DNA of 64,000 nucleotides from Bordetella bronchialis (lineage in GTDB: Bacteria; Pseudomonadota; Gammaproteobacteria; Burkholderiales; Burkholderiaceae_B). Shown in pieces: positions 1 to 8,007 of the stretch (within the stretch, counting starts at the first letter, position 1; each line of letters opens with the position of its first letter). The translations under genes and the position numbers were made by a program. Under the pieces are notes generated by a model. That model worked only from the letters and a program-made list of their open reading frames with translations. It did not search any database and was not told the origin of the DNA. The DNA lies in contig NZ_CP016170.1 of NCBI RefSeq assembly GCF_001676705.1, positions 3,286,001 to 3,350,000 of the forward strand, written 5' to 3'.

Positions 1-1
1 C

Positions 2-682
2 TTCTCCGACTCGAACTACGAGGTCAACATCACCAGCGCCGTGGATTGGTTGACAGGCGATATCGCGGCCGCGCGGGCCTTCGGATTCAAAATAGTCATG
101 AATTACCATGCCCCCTACGATCCGCAATGCCCGCTGCCGCAGCAATTCCTGGATCTGGCCAAGAAGGTAGACGTCATTTTCAACGGCGATTTGCACGAGT
201 TTCGCTATGACACCGATCTGGGCGTTCCCCGATTCGTTGTGGATGCCATTTATCATGGCGGCTATTACCTTGTTTCGGTAAACGACAACGGCATGGCCGT
301 ACAGCAGTACAACGGCATCACGGGCACGCCGAGCGCACTGGGCAACCCCCAATTCGTGCCCTTCGGCCTGATGCCTTATATCGCCAACCCGCAGAACGGC
401 TCGGTCGTCTATGTCCCGCCGCGGCCAACGATCAATGGCACGGGCGTACCCAACGCCCCCTTGAATGCCTCGGTGCAGTACGGCCAGCAAAGTCCCTTGC
501 CATTTTGTCAAACGACGGTCAATCCGGACGGCACGTGGGACTGCAGCAGCAGCTTTATCGGATCGAACAGCAGTCCGAACACGGTGATCGTCACGCAGAC
601 GGTGGATCAGCAACAGAGTCCGCCCGCGTACAGTACGTTCACCATTCAGGTCGTCGACGCCCCCACGCCATCGAAGCACTGA
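2..682 (+). CDS. C-terminal part of a calcineurin-like metallophosphatase with an Ig-like tail (5' end outside window)
   Basis: The reading frame is open to the left edge, so the GTG at 41 is only an internal codon and the true start lies outside. The fragment carries an Asn-Tyr-His motif (VMNYHAPYD) and a GDLHEF motif; these resemble the metal-binding Asn/His and GHxH blocks of calcineurin-type phosphoesterases. The last ~90 residues (NGTGVPNAPLNASVQYGQQS onward, ending TFTIQVVD) are Ser/Thr/Asn-rich and look like a bacterial Ig-like or beta-sandwich domain of a secreted protein. Base composition is less GC-rich than the next genes. Metallophosphatase is inferred from motifs; the N-terminal metal ligands are not visible here. 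Confidence 0.6.
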   Translation, partial: FSDSNYEVNITSAVDWLTGDIAAARAFGFKIVMNYHAPYDPQCPLPQQFLDLAKKVDVIFNGDLHEFRYDTDLGVPRFVVDAIYHGGYYLVSVNDNGMAVQQYNGITGTPSALGNPQFVPFGLMPYIANPQNGSVVYVPPRPTINGTGVPNAPLNASVQYGQQSPLPFCQTTVNPDGTWDCSSSFIGSNSSPNTVIVTQTVDQQQSPPAYSTFTIQVVDAPTPSKH

Positions 683-747
683 GCCCATCGCGCGCGCCCC
701 CGTCGATATGAACAGGTCCGCACACAGGACGGTGGCCCGCCGTGGTC

Positions 748-1863
748 TTACAGGACGCGCCCGAACCACCACAGCGACAACAAGCCCGCGCAGACCGCCA
801 GCAACGCCCCCAGCGCGGCGAACAGCGCGGTGATCTCCACCATGTCCTGTTTATCGAAGGCCAGGCGGGCGCTGAGCAGGCCGTAGACTTTCTTGAGCGC
901 CTCGGCGTCTTCCGCGCGGAAATATTCGCCGCCGGTGACGTCGGCGACTTTCTTCAGCACCGTCTCGTCCAAGCGCACGCGGGAAGACCAGCCGTCCACC
1001 GTGATGACCACGCCTTCCGGGGTGCCGATGCCCACGGTGTAGATGCGCACGCCGTGTTCGGCGGCCACCTGCGCGGCCTGCAGCGCTTCCGGCCCGGTAT
1101 TGTTCTCGCCGTCCGACAAGAGCACGATGGCGCCCGAATTGTCGGCGGACGGTCCGGTGGCGTCGCCCTCCTTGGGCAGGGCTTTTCCGTTGGCGCCATT
1201 GTCCAGGCGCCCGCCCGGCGCGTTGCGCGCGGCCTCGGGCCGTTGCGGCGGCTTGTCCTTCTCGGCCTTGGCGCTCTCGTTCATGAAACGGTCGACGTCG
1301 ATACCCGCCTTGGGCAGCAGGGTGACCAGCGCGATGATCAGGCCGTTGCCCAGCGCGGTACCGCGCTGCGGCTGCAGGCGGTCCAGCGCGGCCACGACGT
1401 CTTCTTTCCTGCGGCTGGGGGCCTGCGCCACCGACGCCGTCCCGGCCACCGACACGACGCCCACGCTGACATCGGCCGGCTGCGCATTGACGAAGATCTT
1501 GGCCGCCTGGCGCGCGGCCTGGATGCGGTTGGGCTTGATGTCTTCCGCGCGCATGCTGCCGGACGCGTCCATGGCCAGGATGACGGTCTGCAGCCGCGAA
1601 GGCAGCATCATCAAGGCTTGCGGCCGCGCCACGGCCAGCAGCAGCGCCGCCACGGCGAGCAGGATCAGCACCGCGGGGAAATGGCGCCGCCATCCCACCC
1701 GCCCCTGCACGCGCAGGCCGGTGACCTTCAAGGCCGGATAGAGCGCGGCCGCGCGGCGCCGGCGGCGCTCGTGCCAGGCATAGACGAGCACCAATATCGG
1801 CACGAGCACCAGCAGCCACAGCATGCGAGGCCAGAGGAAGCTGATGGTGGGCAGTGCATTCAT
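748..1863 (-). CDS. VWA-domain membrane protein (BatA/BatB-like)
   Basis: 371 aa. Two membrane segments at about residues 9-29 and 62-80 are followed by a von Willebrand A domain whose MIDAS motif DASGS (D99, S101, S103) is intact, with a later LLSDGEN block. A final membrane segment covers about residues 345-368, so the VWA domain should face the periplasm. It is the last gene of a leftward operon: S1C protease, MoxR ATPase, DUF58 protein, this gene, with 18 bp separating it from the DUF58 stop. MoxR/DUF58/VWA modules are thought to act in metal-dependent protein folding or envelope stress; the substrate cannot be read from sequence. It is a clear paralogue of the VWA protein at 5190-6254. 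Confidence 0.88.
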   Translation of the reverse strand: MNALPTISFLWPRMLWLLVLVPILVLVYAWHERRRRRAAALYPALKVTGLRVQGRVGWRRHFPAVLILLAVAALLLAVARPQALMMLPSRLQTVILAMDASGSMRAEDIKPNRIQAARQAAKIFVNAQPADVSVGVVSVAGTASVAQAPSRRKEDVVAALDRLQPQRGTALGNGLIIALVTLLPKAGIDVDRFMNESAKAEKDKPPQRPEAARNAPGGRLDNGANGKALPKEGDATGPSADNSGAIVLLSDGENNTGPEALQAAQVAAEHGVRIYTVGIGTPEGVVITVDGWSSRVRLDETVLKKVADVTGGEYFRAEDAEALKKVYGLLSARLAFDKQDMVEITALFAALGALLAVCAGLLSLWWFGRVL

Positions 1864-1881
1864 GGCTGGCTCACGGCAGGG

Positions 1882-3003
1882 TCATGGGAAGCGCCGCGCC
1901 GCGCCCATGGCCACACGCCTGTCCGCCATCGACCCCGCCCGCAGATGCTGCTGCGAACGGGAGGGCGCGGCGTTGTCCATGCCCGCGGCAAGGGCCGTGC
2001 CTTCGCCTTTCGGCGCGCCGCCCGGCCGGCGACGCTGCTGCGCGAAGCGCAACAGGGCCAGGTCCATGCGCGTATCCGTCGCCAGCGACAGGCACGCCAC
2101 GCCCGCGCCGGCAAAGGCATCCCGCAAGGCTGCTTCGCGCGCCGCCGCGGCTTCGGCGAAGCGGCCGCGGAACGAGGCGTCATGGGTATCGACGAGCAAC
2201 TGCTCTCCCGTTTCGGCATCCTGCAGTACGACCAGGCCCAGGTCGGGCAAGGCGGATTCCAGCGGGTCGACCAGGCGCACCGCCACCACGTCATGGTGGC
2301 GGGCCAGCAAGCCCAGCGAGGTTTCCCAACCCGGCGCGCTGATGAAATCCGATACGACGAACAGCGCGGAACGGCGGCTCACCAGGCCACGCGCCGGGTC
2401 CAGCAGGTCGGCCAGCCGCGTTTCGCCGCGGGTGGCTGCCTGCACGGCATGCATGCGATCGAGCAGGTGCAGCAAATGGCGCCGGCCGGAACGCGCCGGG
2501 ACCACCGAAGGCCGCGCCCCGGGCGCGCCGCTGTAAAGCATGGCGCCGACGCGATTGCCGTGGCGGGTCAGCAAGCGCGCCATGACGGCGGTGAAGTCCG
2601 CCAGCAGCGCACGCTTGCGCACCGCGCCGGAACCGAAGTCCACCGATCCGCTCAGGTCCAGCAGAAACCACGCCGCGACCTCGCGATCCTCCTGGAATTC
2701 GCGGACATGGGGCGTCTGCAGACGCGCCGTCACGTTCCAGTCGATATAGCGCACGTCATCGCCGGGCTGGTATTCGCGCAGGTCGACGAAATCGATGCCG
2801 AAGCCGCGGAACAGCGTGCGATAGTCGCCCTGCAGCAAGCCGTCCAGGCGCCGGATGACGGTCCACTCCAGCCGCCGCACCAGGGCATCCGCCTGCCGTT
2901 CGCGGCTGTGCGCCTGCACATCTCCCGGCGCATTCCCCGGCGCATCGACGGATGCGCCGCCGGGAACGGCGGGACGCCGGCTAGACTTCCGCCACCCGAA
3001 CAT
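1882..3003 (-). CDS. DUF58 domain protein
   Basis: 373 aa from ATG 3003 (MFGWRKS). An ATG at 3048 in the same frame would bury 15 more residues inside moxR and is less likely. The DUF58 signature REYQPGDDVRYIDW is at residues 76-89, and a DLSGS motif at 116-120 begins a VWA-like fold. No membrane segment is evident, so it is probably a cytoplasmic partner of the MoxR ATPase. The start overlaps the end of moxR by about 20 bp, which implies translational coupling. The order MoxR-DUF58-VWA is the usual one for this module. Confidence 0.9.
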   Translation of the reverse strand: MFGWRKSSRRPAVPGGASVDAPGNAPGDVQAHSRERQADALVRRLEWTVIRRLDGLLQGDYRTLFRGFGIDFVDLREYQPGDDVRYIDWNVTARLQTPHVREFQEDREVAAWFLLDLSGSVDFGSGAVRKRALLADFTAVMARLLTRHGNRVGAMLYSGAPGARPSVVPARSGRRHLLHLLDRMHAVQAATRGETRLADLLDPARGLVSRRSALFVVSDFISAPGWETSLGLLARHHDVVAVRLVDPLESALPDLGLVVLQDAETGEQLLVDTHDASFRGRFAEAAAAREAALRDAFAGAGVACLSLATDTRMDLALLRFAQQRRRPGGAPKGEGTALAAGMDNAAPSRSQQHLRAGSMADRRVAMGAARRFP

Positions 3004-3994
3004 GGGATTCCAGCGGGCGCTCGGGCGCCGGCAGGGCCTGCAGCACACGGCCGATCAGTTGATCCGCGCTCACGCCATCCGACAGCGCTTCATAGGAAAG
3101 CACAATGCGATGGCGCAGGACGTCCGGTACCAGGTCGATGACATCCTCGGGCAGCGCGTAGTCGCGGCCGCGCAGGAAAGCCAGCGCGCGGGCGCCGTCG
3201 ATCAGGCCTATGCTGGCGCGCGGACTGGCCCCGAACGACACATAGCGTTCCATGTCGGCCAGGCCGCAGCGGCCCGGCGAGCGCGTGGCCGCCACCACGC
3301 GGACGGCGTACTGGATCAGGCCCGGATCCACGTATACCTTGCGGCATTCCTCCTGCAGGCGCACCAGTTGGCCGGGCATGGCCACCGGGTTCACCGCGAT
3401 GGGAGGCCCGGTGAAGCGATTGACGATGACGACCTCTTCTTCCTCGGTGGGATAGCCGACCAGCACCTTCATCATGAAGCGGTCGATCTGGGCCTCCGGC
3501 AAGGGATACGTGCCTTCGGTCTCTATGGGATTCTGGGTGGCCATCACCAGGAAGGGCGTGGGCACGGGATGCGTCTCTCCACCGATGGTGACCTGTCTTT
3601 CCTGCATGACCTCCAGCAAGGCGCTCTGGACCTTGGCCGGCGCCCGGTTGATCTCGTCGGCCAGCAGCAGATTGGCGAACACCGGTCCCAGCATCGTGGA
3701 GAACTCGCCCGTGCGCTGGTTGTACATGCGCGTACCGACCAGGTCCGCCGGCAGCAGGTCCGGTGTGAACTGGATGCGCTTGAAAGACCCGCGCATGGTG
3801 CGCGCCAGCGTGTTCACCGTCAGGGTCTTGGCCAGCCCCGGCACGCCTTCCACCAGCAGATGGCCGCGCGCGAGTATGGCCACCAGCACGCGTTCCAGGA
3901 AGTGGTCCTGTCCGACCACCACACGCTTCACCTCGTACAGCAGGCGCTCCATCAGATTGGCGCTATCCACCGCGCTCATGGGTTGGTCGTTCAT
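2981..3994 (-). CDS. MoxR-family AAA+ ATPase
   Basis: 337 aa, the usual MoxR length. Walker A is GVPGLAKT (residues 50-57) and Walker B LLADEIN (about 110-116), followed by the sensor-1 block MATQNPIETEGTYPLPEAQ. A GGAGG-like ribosome site lies just upstream of ATG 3994. MoxR ATPases act as chaperones for VWA-domain partners, and both the DUF58 and the VWA genes follow in the same operon. It starts 12 bp after the stop of the protease gene, so the four genes are probably one transcript. Confidence 0.93.
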   Translation of the reverse strand: MNDQPMSAVDSANLMERLLYEVKRVVVGQDHFLERVLVAILARGHLLVEGVPGLAKTLTVNTLARTMRGSFKRIQFTPDLLPADLVGTRMYNQRTGEFSTMLGPVFANLLLADEINRAPAKVQSALLEVMQERQVTIGGETHPVPTPFLVMATQNPIETEGTYPLPEAQIDRFMMKVLVGYPTEEEEVVIVNRFTGPPIAVNPVAMPGQLVRLQEECRKVYVDPGLIQYAVRVVAATRSPGRCGLADMERYVSFGASPRASIGLIDGARALAFLRGRDYALPEDVIDLVPDVLRHRIVLSYEALSDGVSADQLIGRVLQALPAPERPLESHVRVAEV

Positions 3995-4006
3995 ACGCCT
4001 CCAGAT

Positions 4007-5116
4007 CTAGAAGGGAGAAATGCCCACGGCGCTGCCCGCGCTTTCGATAGTCGTGGCAAAGCCGATACCGACGAAGGTCTTGCTGTTGGTGGGGTTAAGA
4101 ATCGCCGTCACGATACCGACCACCTCCCCGTCCATATTCACCAGGGGGCCGCCCGAATTGCCGGGATTGGCGGCCGCGTCGAACTGGATCAGGTGGTCCA
4201 GGTCCTGCTTGCTTTCCGGCGACACGAATTGACGGTTCAGGCCGGACACCACGCCCGAAGAAACCGACGGGCCGATGCCGAAAGGAAAGCCGACGGCCAC
4301 GACTTCGTCGCCCGGCGCAAGATTGCGGCTGGAGCCCAGCGTGGCCGCCGGCAGATCGTCGGGCAGGGATGTCGCGCGTATGACGGCCAGGTCTTTCTCC
4401 GGCTGCACGCCGACCACAGAGGCATCCGACTCATGGCCGTCATAGAACCTGACCTTCAGGCGGCGCGCGCCGGCGATGACATGGAAGTTGGTCAGGATCA
4501 CCCCCTGGTCGGTGATCACCACGCCGGAGCCGATGTTGACGGCTTCTTCATCGCCACCCGGCGCGTCCTTGCCATCGGGCGACTTCCTGGCCTCCGGCGC
4601 GGGCTTGCCATCCGGGGCGGCCTTGCCGGCGCCCGGCTTGTCGCCGTTCGGCGGGTTTGTTCCCGGTTGCGGCACGCCGGGCTGCGGCGCCCCCGGCTGA
4701 GGCGCCCCCGGCTGTGGCGCCCCCGGCTGTGGCGCCCCCGGCTGAGGCGCCCCCGGCTTTCCCGCATCGGCTTGCCTGGAGTCGGGCTTGTTGCCGTCCG
4801 GCGCATTGGCGTCAGGACGATTGCCGCCGGGCTTGTCGCCGTCGGCGGGCGGCGTCGCGGCCGCTGGCTTGTCGGCGTCAGCGTCGATCTGCGGATAGCC
4901 GATGATCTCCACCACCGACGGCCGCACGGCTTCGGCGGCCCGGGCGGTCCTGGACGGCAGGCTCTTGGTTTCCAGGGTATGCAGGACAGCGGCGTCGATG
5001 TCCTTTTGCGTCAGCGCACGCAGCTTGGGCTGCATCAGCCAGGCAGAACCCAGGCCAGCAACGAACACCAGCGCGACCGCTGCCGCTCCCCATCCGTAGA
5101 TCGCAACCCGTTTCAT
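4007..5116 (-). CDS. HtrA-like (S1C) serine protease with a long Pro/Gly-rich insertion and no PDZ domain
   Basis: 369 aa from ATG 5116 (MKRVAIYGWG). A TTG-initiated extension to 5179 is possible but would intrude on the divergent promoter. One N-terminal membrane segment (residues 4-28) is followed by a trypsin-like domain with catalytic H212 (LTNFHVI), D242 (KDLAVI) and S321 (NPGNSGGP). Between the first strand (SVVEII, about 68-72) and the next (GSGVVI, 196-201) lies a ~118-residue Pro/Gly/Asp/Lys-rich stretch containing tandem GAPQP pentapeptides; in DegP this position is the LA loop. The protein ends soon after the protease fold, without PDZ domains. It heads the MoxR/DUF58/VWA operon, so it is probably the periplasmic protease of that envelope module. 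Confidence 0.87.
   Translation of the reverse strand: MKRVAIYGWGAAAVALVFVAGLGSAWLMQPKLRALTQKDIDAAVLHTLETKSLPSRTARAAEAVRPSVVEIIGYPQIDADADKPAAATPPADGDKPGGNRPDANAPDGNKPDSRQADAGKPGAPQPGAPQPGAPQPGAPQPGAPQPGVPQPGTNPPNGDKPGAGKAAPDGKPAPEARKSPDGKDAPGGDEEAVNIGSGVVITDQGVILTNFHVIAGARRLKVRFYDGHESDASVVGVQPEKDLAVIRATSLPDDLPAATLGSSRNLAPGDEVVAVGFPFGIGPSVSSGVVSGLNRQFVSPESKQDLDHLIQFDAAANPGNSGGPLVNMDGEVVGIVTAILNPTNSKTFVGIGFATTIESAGSAVGISPF
4680..4754 (-). repeat. 15-bp tandem repeat encoding GAPQP units
   Basis: Five head-to-tail copies of ggctg(c/a/t)ggcgccccc lie inside the HtrA-like gene, and a degenerate sixth copy precedes them at 4665-4679. Only the sixth base of the unit varies, a silent position in the GAPQP codons. 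Copy number changes would keep the frame and alter loop length. Confidence 0.9.
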
Positions 5117-5189
5117 CGTTGCCACCGGAATTCCGCCTCGTCGTGGAAGTACAGTACCATCGTCGCATCCACGCGCCAAGGAGAACTGT

Positions 5190-6254
5190 ATGCGGTTTCT
5201 CTGGCCCGAATTGCTCTGGCTGCTGTTGCTGCTGCCTTTGCTTGCCGCCGCCTATTTCTACGTGCTGGCGCGGCGCAAGAAAGCCGCGGTGGTTTATCCC
5301 GACCTCGCATTGGCACGCACCGCAATGGGGCCTGGCCAACGGCTGCGGCGACATGTCCCTCCTTTGCTTTTCTGGCTTGCGCTGGGCGCCGCGCTGCTGG
5401 CGTGCGCGCGTCCCAGCGCCACCGTCACCCTGCCTGCCGATACGCTCACGCTGGTCCTGACCATGGACGTATCGCGCAGCATGGAAGCCGCCGACGTGCA
5501 GCCCACCCGGCTCAGCGCGGCCCAGGACGCGGCGCGCAACTTCATCAAGGATCTGCCGTCCAGCGTGCGACTGGGTATCGTCGCCTTCGCGGCGGCGGCG
5601 ACCGTGGTGCAACCGCCCACCGACAACCGGCAGGACATGCTCGATGCCATCGATCGCTTCGAACTGCAGCGCGGCACGGCAACCGGCAGCGGCCTGATCG
5701 TGGCGCTGGCCACCCTCTTTCCCGACGACCGGAACACCTTCGAGTCCATGTTGCTCAACGACCCGGCATCCCGCTTCGGCCCGTACGCCGCGCCGCTGGG
5801 CAGCGCCGGCGCGGCGGACCAGGCCCTCAAGCGCGAACAGGAACGGCCGCCCAGGGAGCCCGGGTCGTATCGCAACGGCGCCATCATCCTGCTCAGCGAT
5901 GGTCGCCGCACCACGGGGCCCGATCCGCTGGAGATCGCCCGGATGGCGGCCAAGCGCGGCGTGCGCATCTACACGGTCGGCTTCGGCACGCAGCAAGGCG
6001 CGACGGTGGGCGGCGAAGGCTGGTCGTACTTCATGCAGCTGGACGAGACGACGCTGCGCGCGGTGGCGAAATTGACGGGGGGCGAGTATTTCCAGGCGGG
6101 GTCCGCGTCCGACCTGAGCCAGGTGTACAGCAAGCTCAGCACGCGTTTCTCGCTGGAACGCCGCGAGACCGAAATCGGGGCGCTGCTGGCGGCCGCCGCG
6201 GCCCTGCTGCTGGCCGCCGCCTGCGTGCTGTCCGTATTGTGGTTCCGGCGGTGA
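5190..6254 (+). CDS. VWA-domain membrane protein (BatA-like), divergent from the protease-MoxR operon
   Basis: 354 aa. It has the same architecture as the 748-1863 paralogue: N-terminal membrane segments (about 4-25 and 56-73), a VWA domain with MIDAS DVSRS (D93, S95, S97) and an ILLSDGRRTTG block, and a C-terminal membrane segment (about 329-352). The ATG at 5190 follows an aaggaga ribosome site. It is transcribed away from the protease gene across a 73-bp shared promoter region, so the second VWA partner of the MoxR module is set on the opposite strand. Confidence 0.88.
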   Translation: MRFLWPELLWLLLLLPLLAAAYFYVLARRKKAAVVYPDLALARTAMGPGQRLRRHVPPLLFWLALGAALLACARPSATVTLPADTLTLVLTMDVSRSMEAADVQPTRLSAAQDAARNFIKDLPSSVRLGIVAFAAAATVVQPPTDNRQDMLDAIDRFELQRGTATGSGLIVALATLFPDDRNTFESMLLNDPASRFGPYAAPLGSAGAADQALKREQERPPREPGSYRNGAIILLSDGRRTTGPDPLEIARMAAKRGVRIYTVGFGTQQGATVGGEGWSYFMQLDETTLRAVAKLTGGEYFQAGSASDLSQVYSKLSTRFSLERRETEIGALLAAAAALLLAAACVLSVLWFRR

Positions 6255-6361
6255 CCCGCCCCGCGTTTCGCGCGGTGACCCACCCGTGGCTCCGGCGGCG
6301 GATCCAACTGTTGTCGCGGCGATGATCCGCCCGTGGTCGTTGCAATGATCCGCCTTGCGGA

Positions 6362-7285
6362 TTAATCCAGACGATAGCGCGCGTCGGGCACCGCGGCCGG
6401 CGGCAAGTCCCGGTCGCCCAGCGTGTCGCGCATCGCGCGTTCGATCTGGATGGACAAGGCATCCAGCGGAAGATCGTTGGCGTCCTGTCCGAAGGGGTCT
6501 TCCAGTTCCCCCGCGATGGTGTGCAGGGCCAGGAATGCGTAGGCGATGAAGACCGTCACGATGGGGGTAGCCCACCCGATGCTCTCCACCAGGCCGAAGG
6601 GCAGCAGGACGCAATAAAAATACGTCGTCCGATGCAGCAGGACTTCATAGGGATAAGGCACCGGCGTGGTCCTGATGCGCTCGCAGGCGCCGGCCGCCTG
6701 GCTAAGCCTGTCCAGGTGGGCCAGGGCCGCCGCCAGCAGGATATCGTCGATGCGCGCGTCCCGGCGCCAGGACGCCAGTTGCCGCTGCACACAGGTCAAC
6801 AGATATTGCGGCCGGTGCGCACGCCGCAGCACATCGCGGGCGTGTGCGTCGCCCAGGAACTCGTGCAACGCGCGGCTCGGGTCGGTGCCGCGCAATTGAT
6901 GCTTGAGCACGTGCACGAAGGCAGCCAGCGTATTGACTAGATGCCGGACATCCGATGGGGCGGCTGCCGGACTGGGCACGGTCACCGCGTAGCGCGCCAG
7001 ATCGCGCGTCGCGCATGACAGCACGCCCCACTGCTTGCGTCCTTCCCAATACCGCTCGTAGCAGGCGTTGTTGCGAAAGCTGGCGAAAATCGCCAGCGCC
7101 ACGCCGATCAGGGAGAAAGGCACGGGGCTCAGACACAGGAAGAAGGCGTCGCTGCGGCGATACCCCCAGAGGGCCGCCAGCGAGAGCAGGAAGATGATGC
7201 CCAGCGGCGCCAAGATGGTGTTCCGCACCGAGTGTTCCCAGGCGAACAGCATGCGGAACCAGCCGGTTTTGGGGCGCACGATCAT
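6362..7285 (-). CDS. bestrophin family (UPF0187) membrane channel
   Basis: 307 aa, the normal length of bacterial bestrophins. The conserved block SFRNNACYERYWEGRKQWG at about residues 69-87 is diagnostic, followed by membrane segments and the DPFGQDANDLPLD motif near residue 275 that begins the cytosolic part. Bacterial homologues form pentameric ion channels; ion selectivity cannot be judged here. The gene converges with the VWA gene on its left and is divergent from the putative zinc-uptake operon on its right. Confidence 0.88.
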   Translation of the reverse strand: MIVRPKTGWFRMLFAWEHSVRNTILAPLGIIFLLSLAALWGYRRSDAFFLCLSPVPFSLIGVALAIFASFRNNACYERYWEGRKQWGVLSCATRDLARYAVTVPSPAAAPSDVRHLVNTLAAFVHVLKHQLRGTDPSRALHEFLGDAHARDVLRRAHRPQYLLTCVQRQLASWRRDARIDDILLAAALAHLDRLSQAAGACERIRTTPVPYPYEVLLHRTTYFYCVLLPFGLVESIGWATPIVTVFIAYAFLALHTIAGELEDPFGQDANDLPLDALSIQIERAMRDTLGDRDLPPAAVPDARYRLD

Positions 7286-7352
7286 GGGCCGGCACCATAC
7301 CGCGCGACGGGGGACGCCGACCCGCGGCCTTCACATTTGCGCCAGATCTTAT

Positions 7353-7369
7353 ATGGAATAATATATCAT
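7353..7369. promoter_or_regulatory. candidate Zur box upstream of the TonB-receptor operon
   Basis: ATGGAATAATATATCAT matches 14 of 17 positions of the Zur-type dyad ATGTTATAnTATAACAT and keeps the arms ATG..ATA and TAT.CAT. It lies in a short AT-rich patch 47 bp before the ATG of the small His/Cys protein at 7416 and between divergent genes. A Fur box is the alternative, but the match to the Fur consensus is poorer. Confidence 0.55.
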
Positions 7370-7415
7370 TACAAAAATACGCGGATCCGGCGGGGTCCAT
7401 GCTTGGCATCCTCCG

Positions 7416-7895
7416 ATGCGCCCTGCCCGTCCATCTCGGGGAAAGAACTTGCCGCGGGCAGAGCCTATTTTCGTCTCCATCGCCAGGCGTCCGGCCGCAC
7501 GCGCCGCCGCCTTGCTATGGATATGGCTGGCCGCGCTGTTCGCTCCGCTGGGCGCGACATTGCATGCGATGTCGCACCTGGACCTGCCGGGAGCGGCCGC
7601 CCATGGCCAGGCTTCGGCATCGCCGCGACAGGGTGCGCGCGCCGGCGCGGACGCGGCAGCCAGCGTCGCGCGCCAGCCGGGCACGGCGCACGGCGCGGCC
7701 GCGCACTGCCACGTCTGCGACGAATGGCAGTTTCTGGATCACGCGCTGCCGGTCACGGCGCTGGCCGCCTTCGCGGCGGGCAGCTACGCGGCGCCGGCGG
7801 ACCGGCCTTTCCTCCCGCGCCGGCCGGCGGATCGGCCCTGGATCCTGCCGCGCGCACCGCCGGCGACGCTGTCCGGCACCCTCGCCTGGCGCTGA
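7416..7895 (+). CDS. small membrane-anchored His/Cys protein (DUF2946-like)
   Basis: 159 aa. A hydrophobic segment (about residues 32-50, ending HAMSHL) is followed by an Ala/Gly-rich linker and an AAHCHVCDEWQFLDHAL block, i.e. HxCHxC-type ligands. Short proteins with this layout commonly sit next to metal-uptake genes, and this one precedes a TonB receptor resembling ZnuD by about 110 bp. A role in zinc or copper handling is inferred from the residues and the neighbour. The DUF2946 assignment is tentative; the reading frame itself is well supported by its position and composition. Confidence 0.6.
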   Translation: MRPARPSRGKNLPRAEPIFVSIARRPAARAAALLWIWLAALFAPLGATLHAMSHLDLPGAAAHGQASASPRQGARAGADAAASVARQPGTAHGAAAHCHVCDEWQFLDHALPVTALAAFAAGSYAAPADRPFLPRRPADRPWILPRAPPATLSGTLAWR

Positions 7896-7923
7896 TCCGC
7901 ACCCGGACGCCCTTCTGCCGCAG

Positions 7924-7955
7924 CCGGCCGTTCGAACGGCCGGACCGCCCTTTTT
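7924..7955 (+). terminator. perfect palindrome plus T-run (first of two tandem hairpins)
   Basis: CCGGCCGTTCGAACGGCCGG (7924-7943) is a perfect 20-bp palindrome followed by ccgccc and TTTTT at 7951-7955. It resembles an intrinsic terminator or attenuator between the small His/Cys gene and the TonB receptor. Confidence 0.6.
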
Positions 7956-7961
7956 CGCAGC

Positions 7962-7995
7962 CCGGCCGCTCGAACGGCCGGACGGCCCCCTTTTT
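7962..7995 (+). terminator. second tandem palindrome plus T-run
   Basis: CCGGCCGCTCGAACGGCCGG (7962-7981) differs by one base from the palindrome 38 bp upstream and is again followed by a C-rich run and TTTTT (7991-7995), ending 12 bp before the receptor ATG. The unit of hairpin and T-run appears to have been duplicated. Confidence 0.6.
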
Positions 7996-8007
7996 CCTAT
8001 CGAAACG

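Noticed and set aside
2855..6325. Very long open frame on the + strand across the moxR/protease region
   Set aside because: It is antisense to four well-supported genes; its translation is His/Arg/Gln-rich low complexity typical of GC-rich antisense frames.
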